From Pseudonocardiaceae bacterium (lineage in GTDB: Bacteria; Actinomycetota; Actinomycetes; Mycobacteriales; Pseudonocardiaceae): 42,097 bases of DNA. Position 1 is the first letter of the stretch; the number at the start of each line of letters is the position of its first letter. Shown piece after piece: positions 10,648 through 20,279 of this stretch. Where the stretch lies: NCBI GenBank assembly GCA_025924655.1, contig JAICHZ010000002.1:1-42097 (forward strand). Direction: 5' to 3'. The translations under genes were made by a program, and so were the position numbers. A model generated the notes under the pieces. The model was not told the DNA's origin. It ran no database searches and was given only the letters and a program-made list of their open reading frames with translations.

Positions 10648-10793
10648 TTCAGGGCTCACCGATCCACCTGGCTCGCCGCTGACCGACCATCGCCGGAGCG
10701 GGTTTGCTCGACGCCCGAGCGGTTAGGCCGGTGTCCAGGTAGCCGGATCCCTCAACGGCACGAGGGTGGGACCGGTCTGCCAGGGTGTCCGAT

Positions 10794-10931
10794 GTGCTGG
10801 CGCTGATCGATCTCGACGGAACATTGGTCGACCGGGATACGCCCGACCGGATAACCGCGACTTATCCCCACCCATCCTGTTATCCACAGCTGATGGACGA
10901 GGCCGTCGAGGTGACGGCGACATCGTCCTAG
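10794..10931 (+). pseudogene. Possible HAD-hydrolase N-terminal remnant (45 codons)
   Basis: VLALIDLDGTLVDRD (HAD motif I) followed by non-homologous codons and TAG; no further HAD motifs. Confidence 0.4.
10862..10888 (+). promoter_or_regulatory. Two DnaA-box-like sequences (TTATCCCCA and TTATCCACA)
   Basis: TTATCCCCA at 10862-10870 and TTATCCACA at 10880-10888, same orientation, starts 18 bp apart, upstream of comEA. Confidence 0.45.
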
Positions 10932-10941
10932 CGTCCCCCCG

Positions 10942-11760
10942 GTGGCCCTGCTTCCAAGCTTCCCCTCAGCCGACAGTGCTGAACCGCAGCGCGTCCGAGA
11001 GCGGTTGGTGGGACTGTGCGGTGCTCCCGGTCCGGCGACCGATCCCGCTGATCCAGACGCCAGGCATGCTGCCGTCGGCGATTCCGTAAACCTACCCAGC
11101 ACCTCGCGAGGCGGCCGGCTGGTCCAGCGGTGGGTGCCCGCGCCGCTGCGGGACGCCCGGTGGGAACCCGGCCGGCCAGCGGCGCTACTCCTTTCCTTGG
11201 TCGCGGCACTGGCCGCGGTGGTCGCTGCGGTGGGGGTGTGGCGGGATCGTCCGGTACCTGAACCGGCTCCGGCCCTGCCGCTGGTCACCGCAGCCGCGGC
11301 GAGAGTTCCGTCGGCACCGCCCGGGGAAGCCCATGAGGTAGTGATCAGTGTGGTTGGCCGGGTCGCCCACCCCGGGTTGATCCGGTTAGCTGACGGCACG
11401 AGGGTGGCTGACGCACTGGCCGCGGTCGGCGGCGCGCTGCCCGGCACTGACCTGATGGGTCTCAACATCGCTCGGCGGCTGTCCGACGGAGAGCAGCTGC
11501 TGGTCGGTGTGGCGCCACCGCCGGGACAGCCGGTTGATAGCCCGGCATCAGGTACTGCCGGCCGGTCTGGGCCGATCGATCTGAACGCGGCGACTCTTGA
11601 GCAGCTTGACGGGCTACCCGGCGTCGGCACGGTCACCGCCCAGCGGATCGTGGACTGGCGCACCGCGCACGGTCACTTCACGTCGGTGGATCAGCTCCGC
11701 GAGGTGAGTGGAATCGGGCAGGCGCGGCTGAATCAGCTTAAGAAGCTGGTGCGGGTGTGA
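10942..11760 (+). CDS. comEA: ComEA family DNA-binding protein (SLBB + helix-hairpin-helix)
   Basis: VVISVVGRVAHPGLIRLADGTRVADALAAVGGALPGTDLMGLNIARRLSDGEQLLV; IDLNAATLEQLDGLPGVGTVTAQRIVDWRTAHGHFTSVDQLREVSGIGQARL. Confidence 0.92.
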   Translation: MALLPSFPSADSAEPQRVRERLVGLCGAPGPATDPADPDARHAAVGDSVNLPSTSRGGRLVQRWVPAPLRDARWEPGRPAALLLSLVAALAAVVAAVGVWRDRPVPEPAPALPLVTAAAARVPSAPPGEAHEVVISVVGRVAHPGLIRLADGTRVADALAAVGGALPGTDLMGLNIARRLSDGEQLLVGVAPPPGQPVDSPASGTAGRSGPIDLNAATLEQLDGLPGVGTVTAQRIVDWRTAHGHFTSVDQLREVSGIGQARLNQLKKLVRV

Positions 11761-14129
11761 CCGCGGACCCGCTTGCCCCTGTACCAGCGCGGCACGACCT
11801 GCGCCTGGTGCCGGCCGCCCTGATCAGCTGGGCCGTGGTGCTGTCCGGTCTGTACCTAGGGTCCTTCGCCGCGGCCGCCCTCGGCGCAGCGGGCCTGCTT
11901 GTAGCCGCAGCGGCTGCATTGTCTGGCCGTTCCGCAGCGGTCCTCGCGGTAGGCGCAGTGGCCGCCGCTGTGGCACTGGTTGTCGGCACGCAGACCTGGC
12001 AGACCGAACATCACCCGCTGCGGTCAGCCGCGCAACGCGGGTCGGCGGCGACCCTGGTAGTGCACCTGCGCGACGACCCACGAGCGGTCGCCTCCCCGGG
12101 CTACGGCGGCCGGCAACCGCAGGTCCAGCAGGTGGTCATACACGCCGAACTAGAGGCCGCCGTGGTGGCTGGACAGCAGTGGCGCACCGGCGGTCGGGTG
12201 ATTCTGCTGGCACCGGCGCACGGCTGGATCGGCCTGCTACCCGGCCAGCGAGTACGGACCACCGGCCTACTCGCCGCTCCAAGCCGATCCGACCTGACGG
12301 TGGCCGTGCTGCGGGTGCGAGGTGAGCCCGACGTACTGTCGGCGCCATCCGCGGTCCAACGAGTCGCCGAACGGCTGCGGTCTGGGCTGCGCCTCGCCGC
12401 CAGGGCCCTTGACCCGGAGCCGGCCGGCCTTCTCCCTGCGCTGGTAGTCGGCGACACGTCGGCGATGGTGCCCACCGTCGAGGCGGAGTTTCGCGCTGCT
12501 GGGCTCACTCATCTCATCGCCGTGTCCGGCACCAACGTAGCGATCGTGTGCGGAGTCGTCCTCGGGCTCGCCCGGCTGGCCGGGCTGGGCTCACGGACGG
12601 CGGTGATGTTGGCTGCGCTGACCCTGGTCGGGTTTGTGGTGCTCTGCCGCCCGTCGCCGAGCGTGCTGCGCGCCGCCGTGATGGGTGGCGTCATGCTGCT
12701 AGCACTGGTGCTCGGCCGTCGCCGCTCGGCTGTTCCGGCACTGTGCGGCGCTGTCCTTGTCCTGCTACTGGTCGATCCGTCGCTCGGCAACGATCCGGGG
12801 TTCGCGCTATCGGTGCTGGCCACTGGCGCGTTGGTGCTGCTGGCCCCGGGTTGGTCGGCGGCGTTGCGCCGGCATGGGGTGCCAGCGGGAATCGCCGAGG
12901 CGCTTGCGGTGCCCGCCGCTGCTCATGTGATCACCGCGCCGGTGGTGGCAGGCCTGTCCGGTCAGGTGAGCCTGGTGGCGATTCTGACTAATTTGCTGGC
13001 CACCCCTGCGGTGGCGCCGGCGACGGTACTGGGTGTGCTCGCCGCGGTAGCAGCGGCGCTGCACCCGGGTGCCGCTGTTGTCGTGGTGCATCTGGCCGGT
13101 CCGGCGGTGAGCTGGCTCGTGGGGGTCGGTCACCAGGGGGCCGAAGTGCCCGACGGTGTGTTGCGGTGGCCCGACGGGGCATATGGCGCGCTGCTGCTCG
13201 CACTGATCGTCGCGGTGGGACTGCTTGCCATGCGAGCGCACCGGCTGCGAGTTCTTGCAGCCGCCGGGCTGATGGGCGCCCTGCTTGTGCTGGTGCCGAC
13301 GAGGTTCGTATCGCCCGGCTGGCCGGCGGCAGGCTGGATAATGGTGGCCTGCGACGTCGGCCAAGGTGATGCAGTCGTACTGGCCACCGCCGAGCCTGGT
13401 CGGGCGATCCTCGTCGATACGGGGCCTGACCCAGGTCCAGTATCGGCCTGCCTCGACCGCCTCGGCGTCCGGCGCCTTGCCTTGGTCGTCCTGAGCCATT
13501 TGCATGCCGACCACATCGGCGGGCTGGCCGGCGCGCTACGCGGCCGGGCGGTCAGCGCCGTCGCGTTGGGTCCCGGACGAAGCCCCCCGTGGGCGTTGGC
13601 CGAGGTCCTGCGGGTCGCGGCGGTGGCCCGTGTGCCGGTGGTCGCGCTCACCGCAGGGCAGCGGCTGTCCTGGCCCGGTCTTGGTCTCGATGTGCTGGCC
13701 CCACTGCGCGATCCTGCGCCGGTCGGGGATCACCAGGCCGAGGTCGACGGCACCGCGGTGAACAACACCTCGGTTGTGCTGCGGGCGAGCACTCCCGCCG
13801 GTCGAGTATTGCTCACCGGAGACGTCGAGCTCGATGCTCAGGCGGACCTGCTGGTCAACCGGACAGATTTACGGGCCGATGTGCTGAAGGTTCCGCATCA
13901 CGGATCGCGCTTTAACGCCGAGGAGTTCCTTGCCGCGGTTCGACCGCGAGTGGCGATTGTCAGTGTTGGGGCACACAACAGTTATGGTCATCCCAGCCAG
14001 CATGTGCTCGACACACTGGCGGGCAAAGGTGCCGCGGTGCTTCGTACCGACCTCGACGGAGATATCGCGGTGGTGGGCAGCCCCAAGCTTCAGGTAGTCT
14101 CGCGCGGAAATGCGCTGCGCAGCCCCTAA
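11757..14129 (+). CDS. comEC: ComEC/Rec2-type competence protein
   Basis: HLIAVSGTNVAIVCGVVLGLARL; multi-TM; C-terminal metallo-beta-lactamase-like LSHLHADHIGGLAGAL, LKVPHHGSRFNAEEFLAAVRPRVAIVSVGAHNSYGHPSQHVL. Confidence 0.95.
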   Translation: MTADPLAPVPARHDLRLVPAALISWAVVLSGLYLGSFAAAALGAAGLLVAAAAALSGRSAAVLAVGAVAAAVALVVGTQTWQTEHHPLRSAAQRGSAATLVVHLRDDPRAVASPGYGGRQPQVQQVVIHAELEAAVVAGQQWRTGGRVILLAPAHGWIGLLPGQRVRTTGLLAAPSRSDLTVAVLRVRGEPDVLSAPSAVQRVAERLRSGLRLAARALDPEPAGLLPALVVGDTSAMVPTVEAEFRAAGLTHLIAVSGTNVAIVCGVVLGLARLAGLGSRTAVMLAALTLVGFVVLCRPSPSVLRAAVMGGVMLLALVLGRRRSAVPALCGAVLVLLLVDPSLGNDPGFALSVLATGALVLLAPGWSAALRRHGVPAGIAEALAVPAAAHVITAPVVAGLSGQVSLVAILTNLLATPAVAPATVLGVLAAVAAALHPGAAVVVVHLAGPAVSWLVGVGHQGAEVPDGVLRWPDGAYGALLLALIVAVGLLAMRAHRLRVLAAAGLMGALLVLVPTRFVSPGWPAAGWIMVACDVGQGDAVVLATAEPGRAILVDTGPDPGPVSACLDRLGVRRLALVVLSHLHADHIGGLAGALRGRAVSAVALGPGRSPPWALAEVLRVAAVARVPVVALTAGQRLSWPGLGLDVLAPLRDPAPVGDHQAEVDGTAVNNTSVVLRASTPAGRVLLTGDVELDAQADLLVNRTDLRADVLKVPHHGSRFNAEEFLAAVRPRVAIVSVGAHNSYGHPSQHVLDTLAGKGAAVLRTDLDGDIAVVGSPKLQVVSRGNALRSP

Positions 14130-14135
14130 CCGGGA

Positions 14136-14717
14136 TTACTGCCCGAGCCCGTTCGTGACATGCAAGACATTGCTCACGACACCACCGATCAGTCCGCTAC
14201 GTTGGGGATCAGCGGCCTGCGGCGCGGCTTTACCGGGATTGCCGAGGCTATAGCTAGCGCCATCGGCACTATGCCTAGGAGTCGTGGGGACTGCGGTAAG
14301 ACTTCCGGAGGCCGCTGGTTTCGCTGAGGCGGCTAGAGCTGTTCGCGCCGGGGCGCTGTGCCGCGGCGCCGCTCGCACCGGCGCGCGCCGCACAGGGAGA
14401 TCCTTCAAGGCCGAACTCCACTGTGGAGTCGCGCCTGGCGTCCACGGCGTAGCCTGACCTGGAGTTGCGGAGCTTGCTGGCGGCGGCTGCACGGGCCTCG
14501 CGACGTGCGGGCTGGCTACGGGCTCGGTTATCGCCGCCGTCTCGTCGACCCCGGTAAGCAATGAACCGCCGTGCATAACGGTGGCGGACAAGGTTACGGC
14601 AGAGCCAGCGAACAGCGCTCCCAAAGTGCGTGCCGTCGGCCTCCAAGGTATGGGTGACGCGGACGAATAGCTGGCGACCATCGGTCCAGCAGCTCCCTTT
14701 CGCAGTTCACGGATCAA
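14136..14717 (-). CDS. Hypothetical Ala/Pro-rich protein with N-terminal hydrophobic segment
   Basis: 193 aa ORF; TLGALFAGSAVTLSATVMHGG then low-complexity PA-rich region. Confidence 0.5.
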   Translation of the reverse strand: MIRELRKGAAGPMVASYSSASPIPWRPTARTLGALFAGSAVTLSATVMHGGSLLTGVDETAAITEPVASPHVARPVQPPPASSATPGQATPWTPGATPQWSSALKDLPVRRAPVRAAPRHSAPARTALAASAKPAASGSLTAVPTTPRHSADGASYSLGNPGKAAPQAADPQRSGLIGGVVSNVLHVTNGLGQ

Positions 14718-14813
14718 TCCACAAGGCCCGACGCCTTGTGTCGGCGAGACTGTACCCCGCGTTGCCGACGATTGGTGGGATATACCGCGGGACTTGCGAA
14801 GAATGCGGCCGGA

Positions 14814-16121
14814 TCAGTGTCGGAGGGCCTCGCGGACGGCTTTGGCGTTCGGCGCCACAGTGGCACGTATTCCTAGGTGGGCTTCGACTGCGTCCAAGGT
14901 TTTGAGCCCATCGCCGGTGATGAGCAAAACGGTTTCGCCATCGGGGTCTAGCTGGCCGCATTCGATGAGCTTCTTCGCGCAGGCGACCGTCACCCCGCCA
15001 GCGGTCTCCGCGAAGATCCCTTCAGTACGGGCCAGCAACCGGATACCCTCGACCACTTCTGGGTCGGTGACGTCCTCGATTGCACCTTTGGTACGGCGGA
15101 CGACATCTAACACATACGGGCCGTCGGCGGGCGCACCGATCGCCAGCGAGCGAGCGATGGTGTCCGGCCGGACCGGGATGACCACGTCGCGGCCGGCTTT
15201 GAACGCCGCGGATACTGGTGAACATCCGGTGGCTTGGGCGCCGAACACCCGGTACGGCGCCGGCTGGACCAAGTCCAGCTCGGTGAGTTCGCGAAACCCC
15301 TTGTCCACCTTGGTCAGCTGCGAACCGGATGCGATCGGCACCACGATCTGGTCGGGCAGCCGCCAGCCGAGTTGCTCGGCGACCTCATAAGCCAGCGTCT
15401 TGGAACCCTCGGCGTAATAGGGCCGAACATTGACGTTGACGAACGCCCAGTCCTCGTGCTCGGCGGCCAACTCGGTGGCCAGTCGGTTGACGTCGTCGTA
15501 GGTGCCATCCACCGCGATCAGCGCACCGTCATAGACGGCGGTGGTGAGTACTTTTGCTCGTTCCAGTGAGGCGGGGATGAGCACCACCGATTCCCAGCCG
15601 GCCCGAGCGGCCGCGGCGGCTACGGCGTTGGCAAGGTTGCCGGTGGACGGGCAGGCCAGTACTCGAAACCCGAGTTGCCGAGCGGCGGCCAGCGCCACGG
15701 CCACAACCCGGTCTTTGAAGGAGTGTGTCGGGTTGCCGGTATCGTCTTTGACCCACAGCCGACGGACTCCCAGCGCCTTGGCGAGCCGGTCGGCGCGGAT
15801 CAGTCGGGTCAGTCCGGGTTGGGTGTTCGGGTGTTCGTCGACATCGGCCGGCACTGGCAGCATCCTGCGATAACGCCAGATCGATGGGGGGCCTGATTCG
15901 ATGTCCGAGCGGGTGATGCGCCCGAAGTCGTAAGCAACCTCCAGCGGGCCGAAGCAGTCGGCGCAGGCGAACTCCGCCGCCAGTGGTGTGCTGGATCCAC
16001 ATTCTCGGCACACGAGCTCGCGCGCCGATCCCAGATCTAGTGCAGTGGTGGTCATGGTGTCGATCGGTCCAGTATCGATCGTCGCGGTGTCGATCGAGCG
16101 TGTGTCGAGCGTGCCAGCCAT
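14814..16121 (-). CDS. thrC: Threonine synthase (PLP-dependent, with zinc-ribbon N-terminus)
   Basis: ELVCRECGSSTPLAAEFACADCFGPLEVAYD; LWVKDDTGNPTHSFKDRVVAVALAAARQLGF; ACPSTGNLANAVAAAAARAG; VPIASGSQLTKVDKGFREL. Start ATG 16121 (ORF track is longer); an internal ATG (MTTTALDLG) is possible. Confidence 0.93.
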   Translation of the reverse strand: MAGTLDTRSIDTATIDTGPIDTMTTTALDLGSARELVCRECGSSTPLAAEFACADCFGPLEVAYDFGRITRSDIESGPPSIWRYRRMLPVPADVDEHPNTQPGLTRLIRADRLAKALGVRRLWVKDDTGNPTHSFKDRVVAVALAAARQLGFRVLACPSTGNLANAVAAAAARAGWESVVLIPASLERAKVLTTAVYDGALIAVDGTYDDVNRLATELAAEHEDWAFVNVNVRPYYAEGSKTLAYEVAEQLGWRLPDQIVVPIASGSQLTKVDKGFRELTELDLVQPAPYRVFGAQATGCSPVSAAFKAGRDVVIPVRPDTIARSLAIGAPADGPYVLDVVRRTKGAIEDVTDPEVVEGIRLLARTEGIFAETAGGVTVACAKKLIECGQLDPDGETVLLITGDGLKTLDAVEAHLGIRATVAPNAKAVREALRH

Positions 16122-16130
16122 CGCGAGGTC

Positions 16131-16270
16131 TCTCCTCATCTCTCCCGCACCTGCGGGTCGGAATTGGCACCGTGATCGCAAGCGGCCTCGCGGTATGAGG
16201 ACATGCGCGCGCGCTTGCGTCGGTTGCCGGGGCTTCGTCGGGCCGATCCCTCTGCCCCTCTGGATGAGCG
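16131..16270 (-). ncRNA. SAM-I (S-box) riboswitch
   Basis: Minus strand reads CTCATCC..GAGGGATCGGCCCGACGAAGCCCCGGCAACC..CACGGTGCCAATTCCGACCCGCAGGTGCGGGAGAGATGAGG; P1 pairs CTCATC with GATGAG; P4 CCGC-AGGT-GCGG. Confidence 0.9.
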
Positions 16271-16330
16271 GTATTCGGTTGTACCCTTCACCGTACGTCA
16301 GTCGGTACCGGCTGCGTAGCCGAGTCCACC

Positions 16331-17356
16331 ATGCGGGAGCTGGCGATCGTCGCACCGACCGGTGCGAGGATGGGCGGCGTGAACTCCGACCCGGCCCCGC
16401 CCATGCCGCTGCACTTGATCCTCGGCGAGGAGGAGCTGCTCGTCGAGCGGGCCGTGCAGATCGTGGTAGACGCCGCGCGACGGTCCGACCCGCAGGCTGA
16501 AGTGCGTCGCATCCGGGCCACCGATCTGGTGCCCGGCGAACTCGACGAGCTGGTCAGCCCATCGCTGTTCGCCCAAGGGCGGGTGGTGGTCTTAGGCGCC
16601 GCCCACGAAGTGAGCAAAGACATCGCCGAGGCGGTCTTAGACCATGCGCGGCATCTGTCGCAGGCAGCGCAGGGCATCGTGCTGGTCGTCACGCACGCTG
16701 GCGCTGGTCGCGGTAAGGCCCTGGCCGATGGGCTGCGCGCGGCGGGTGGCACGGTCCGCGAATGTCCCCGAATCACCCGTTTCGAGGATCGGGCCGGCTT
16801 CGTACGCGAGGAGGTCCAGCGGGTCGGTGGGCGGATCAGCGCGGGGGCGGTCACCGCATTGCTCGATGCGGTCGGTTCGGACCTGCGGGAGCTCGCCTCG
16901 GCAGCGGCTCAGCTAACCACCGACAGCGCCGGCTCCGTCGACGAGACCGCGGTACGCCGCTATCACCGGGGTCGTGCCGAGGTCACCGGCTTCTCGGTTG
17001 CGGAGAAGGTGATGACCGGAGACCGGGCCGGAGCTCTGGAGACGCTGCGCTGGGCGATGCAGCTGGGCGTACCGCATGTCCTGGTCGCCGATGCGCTGGC
17101 CGACGCGGTGCGCACAGTTGCCCGGGTCAGCGCCTCTGGCCGCACTGACCCGTACCGGCTTGCCAGCGCGTTGGGCATGCCACCGTGGAAAGTCAAAAAG
17201 GCGATGGCGCAGTCCCGCGGCTGGGAGCGCGACGGGCTCGCCCAGGCTATGCAGGTGGTTGCGGCGGTCAACGCCGACGTCAAGGGAGTCGCCGCGGACG
17301 CCGATTATGCACTGGAACGTGCGGTGCTCGCGCTGTGTGCCGCCCGCCGTCGCTGA
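16331..17356 (+). CDS. holA: DNA polymerase III subunit delta
   Basis: PLHLILGEEELLVERAVQIVVDAARR; RVVVLGAAHEVSKDIAEAVLDH; ALGMPPWKVKKAMAQSRGWERDGLAQAMQVVAAVNADVKG; synteny with rpsT. Start could be the internal GTG just upstream of NSDPAPP. Confidence 0.9.
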   Translation: MRELAIVAPTGARMGGVNSDPAPPMPLHLILGEEELLVERAVQIVVDAARRSDPQAEVRRIRATDLVPGELDELVSPSLFAQGRVVVLGAAHEVSKDIAEAVLDHARHLSQAAQGIVLVVTHAGAGRGKALADGLRAAGGTVRECPRITRFEDRAGFVREEVQRVGGRISAGAVTALLDAVGSDLRELASAAAQLTTDSAGSVDETAVRRYHRGRAEVTGFSVAEKVMTGDRAGALETLRWAMQLGVPHVLVADALADAVRTVARVSASGRTDPYRLASALGMPPWKVKKAMAQSRGWERDGLAQAMQVVAAVNADVKGVAADADYALERAVLALCAARRR

Positions 17357-17385
17357 CCGGCGGGTAACCAACCGCCCCGCGTGCA

Positions 17386-17407
17386 GCGGCGGATAGCTGG
17401 CCGCCGC
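17386..17407. terminator. Hairpin between convergent holA and rpsT
   Basis: GCGGCGG-atagctgg-CCGCCGC, 7-bp perfect stem. Confidence 0.4.
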
Positions 17408-17417
17408 GCAGTCGGGT

Positions 17418-17678
17418 TTACAGGTCGTTGACCCGTGCAGCCATCGCTGATTTGCGGTTGGCCGCCTGATTGCGGTGGATGACGCCCTTGCTGACGGCCT
17501 TGTCCAGCTGACGGCTGGCGGTCCGCAACTCGCCCAGTGCACGGTCCTTCTCGCCAGTGGCTGCAGCCTCGCGAAACCGGCGGATCGCAGTCTTCAGCGC
17601 TGACTTGATCGACTTGTTGCGCAGTCGCGCCTTCTCGTTGGTTCGGATCCGCTTCAGCTGCGACTTGATGTTGGCCAC
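17418..17678 (-). CDS. rpsT: 30S ribosomal protein S20
   Basis: GTG start 17678; [60 protein letters not shown]. Confidence 0.97.
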   Translation of the reverse strand: MANIKSQLKRIRTNEKARLRNKSIKSALKTAIRRFREAAATGEKDRALGELRTASRQLDKAVSKGVIHRNQAANRKSAMAARVNDL

Positions 17679-17800
17679 GCGGTTACCTTCGATCTCACTT
17701 TCGGGAGGGAGTGCCGTCGCGCGGCACGGTGGACGATCGTAACAGCCGGTACGACCGGCCCTAGATGAAACCCTACAAGAAAGCCGGTAGGACATCGAGG

Positions 17801-18199
17801 ATGGAAGTACTGAGCAGCCGTGTCCTGCTTCATCCTCGGGATCGCGAGCGTTCGACGGCGTTCTACCGTGACGTGCTGGGACTCGCCATCCACCGCGAGT
17901 TCCGTGGCGGCACGGTGTTCGTCCTCGGCGGTGGATTCCTGGAGGTTTCGGGGGAGTCCGGAGTGGGGCCGAGCGCAGCGACCGCGGTGTGGTTGCAAGT
18001 CAGAGACCTGGCGGCGACCGCCCACCTGCTTGTCGAGCGGGGGGTTGAGGTCCTGCGCGAGCCGCGTCGGGAACCGTGGGGTCTGGAAGAAATGTGGATC
18101 GCAGACCCGGACGGTTTGCGGCTGGTGATCGTCGAAGTGCCGGCTGACCACCCGCTGCGCGCCGACAAGCGGCCCACGCCTGAGGAACCGGGTCAGTAA
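17801..18199 (+). CDS. VOC family (glyoxalase-like) protein
   Basis: [49 protein letters not shown]. Confidence 0.88.
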   Translation: MEVLSSRVLLHPRDRERSTAFYRDVLGLAIHREFRGGTVFVLGGGFLEVSGESGVGPSAATAVWLQVRDLAATAHLLVERGVEVLREPRREPWGLEEMWIADPDGLRLVIVEVPADHPLRADKRPTPEEPGQ

Positions 18200-18304
18200 A
18201 CTCGATAGGGCAGGCACTCACAGTCCTGGGAGAGCGGCCCGGAGCGCGTCGCTCATGCCGTGCGACCATGACTCGATCCCCCGCTGCCATTTGAGGACTG
18301 CTGA

Positions 18305-20152
18305 GTGACCACGTTCGCCGACAAGACGTTCACGCCTCCCGAGCTGATCCGCAACTTCTGCGTCATCGCGCACATCGACCACGGCAAGTCCACCCTGGCT
18401 GACCGCATGCTGCAGCTCACCGGCGTGCTCACCGACCGCAACTACCGTGCGCAGTACCTCGACCGGATGGACATCGAGCGCGAGCGGGGCATCACGATCA
18501 AGGCGCAGAACGTCCGGCTGCCCTGGCAGGTCAACGGCGTCGACCACGTACTGCACCTGATCGACACTCCCGGCCACGTCGACTTCACCTACGAGGTGTC
18601 CCGCGCGCTGGAAGCGTGCGAAGGTGCGGTGCTGCTGGTGGACGCCGCCCAGGGCATCGAGGCGCAGACGCTGGCGAACCTGTATCTGGCGCTGGAGAAG
18701 GACCTGCGGGTCATCCCGGTGCTCAACAAGATCGACCTGCCGGCGGCGGAGCCGGATCGCTACGCCGCTGAACTGGCGCACATCCTCGGCTGCGAGCCCG
18801 ATGACGTGCTGCGGGTCAGCGCGAAGACCGGCCAAGGCGTACGGGAGTTGCTCGACGTGGTCGTCGCGCAGGTCCCGGCCCCGGTGGGCGACGGCAAGGC
18901 GCCGACCCGGGCGATGATCTTCGATTCGGTCTACGACTCCTACCGCGGTGTAGTCACCTACATCCGGGTGATGGACGGGCGGATCACTCCCCGGGACCGG
19001 ATCCGGATGATGTCCACCAACGCCACCCACGAGCTGCTCGAGGTCGGCATCATCTCTCCTGATCAAAAGCCGTGCGACGGCTTGGGCGTCGGTGAGGTCG
19101 GCTACCTCATGACCGGGGTGAAAGACGTCCGCCAGTCCCGGGTCGGAGACACCATCACCAGCGAGCGCAACGGCGCCACGGTGGCGCTGCCCGGTTACCG
19201 CACTCCCAAACCGATGGTGTTCGCCGGGCTGTACCCGATGGACGGCTCCGACTACCCGGAGCTGCGCGACGCCCTCGACAAGCTACAGCTCAACGATGCC
19301 GCGTTGAGCTATGAGCCGGAGACCTCCGCCGCGCTGGGATTCGGCTTCCGCTGCGGGTTCCTCGGTCTGCTGCACCTGGAGATCACCCGCGACCGGCTGC
19401 AGCGTGAGTTCGGCCTCGAGCTGATCTCCACCGCGCCCAACGTGATCTACCGGGTGGTCCGCGACGACAACACCGAGCAGGTCGTGACCAACCCCGCGGA
19501 CTGGCCCGACGGCAGGGTCGTCGACGTCTACGAGCCGGTGGTCCGCTGCACTCTCATCGCGCCATCGGAGTTCGTCGGAACGATCATGGAACTCTGCCAG
19601 GGCCGTCGCGGCACCCTGCTGGGGATGGACTACCTGTCGGAGTCGCGGGTGGAGCTGCGCTACACCCTGCCAATGGCCGAAATCGTGTTCGACTTCTTCG
19701 ACGCCTTGAAATCCCGCACCCGCGGTTATGCCTCGATGGATTACGAGGAGGCCGGCGAGCAGATCGCCGACCTGGTGAAGGTGGACATCCTGCTGCAGGG
19801 CGAGCCGGTGGACGCGTTCTCGACGATCGTGCACCGCGATGCCGCCTACGGCTACGGCACCTCGATGGCGACGAAACTGCGGGAGCTCATCCCGCGCCAG
19901 CAGTTCGAAGTGCCGATCCAAGCCGCGATCGGCTCCCGAATCATCGCCCGGGAGACCATCCGCGCCATCCGCAAGGACGTGCTGGCCAAGTGCTACGGCG
20001 GCGACATCACCCGCAAGCGCAAGCTGCTGGAGAAGCAGAAGGAGGGCAAGAAACGGATGAAGACGATCGGGCGCGTCGAGGTCCCGCAAGAAGCCTTCGT
20101 CGCCGCGCTGTCCACCAACGACTCGGTCAAGCCCGCCAATAAGAAACCATGA
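18305..20152 (+). CDS. lepA: Elongation factor 4
   Basis: [85 protein letters not shown]. Confidence 0.97.
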   Translation: MTTFADKTFTPPELIRNFCVIAHIDHGKSTLADRMLQLTGVLTDRNYRAQYLDRMDIERERGITIKAQNVRLPWQVNGVDHVLHLIDTPGHVDFTYEVSRALEACEGAVLLVDAAQGIEAQTLANLYLALEKDLRVIPVLNKIDLPAAEPDRYAAELAHILGCEPDDVLRVSAKTGQGVRELLDVVVAQVPAPVGDGKAPTRAMIFDSVYDSYRGVVTYIRVMDGRITPRDRIRMMSTNATHELLEVGIISPDQKPCDGLGVGEVGYLMTGVKDVRQSRVGDTITSERNGATVALPGYRTPKPMVFAGLYPMDGSDYPELRDALDKLQLNDAALSYEPETSAALGFGFRCGFLGLLHLEITRDRLQREFGLELISTAPNVIYRVVRDDNTEQVVTNPADWPDGRVVDVYEPVVRCTLIAPSEFVGTIMELCQGRRGTLLGMDYLSESRVELRYTLPMAEIVFDFFDALKSRTRGYASMDYEEAGEQIADLVKVDILLQGEPVDAFSTIVHRDAAYGYGTSMATKLRELIPRQQFEVPIQAAIGSRIIARETIRAIRKDVLAKCYGGDITRKRKLLEKQKEGKKRMKTIGRVEVPQEAFVAALSTNDSVKPANKKP

Positions 20153-20215
20153 TCACTGGTTGGGTGCCAAGAACGACAGTATTTGTCGCCTGAGGCACAC
20201 AAACGGTGATCATGG
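20147..20215. repeat. 69-bp imperfect palindrome overlapping lepA stop codon
   Basis: CCATGATCACTGGTTGGGTGCC...GGCACACAAACGGTGATCATGG: 22-bp arms with 3 mismatches; inner stem CGACA-gtatt-TGTCG. Confidence 0.7.
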
Positions 20216-20279
20216 GTGGGACTGTCGGTGCACCCTGCCCTGTTCCGGCTCGGCTGCTGGACGGCCTGCTCCCGTAGCG

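Noticed and set aside
18218-19066. 282-aa minus-strand ORF
   Set aside because: Antisense to lepA.
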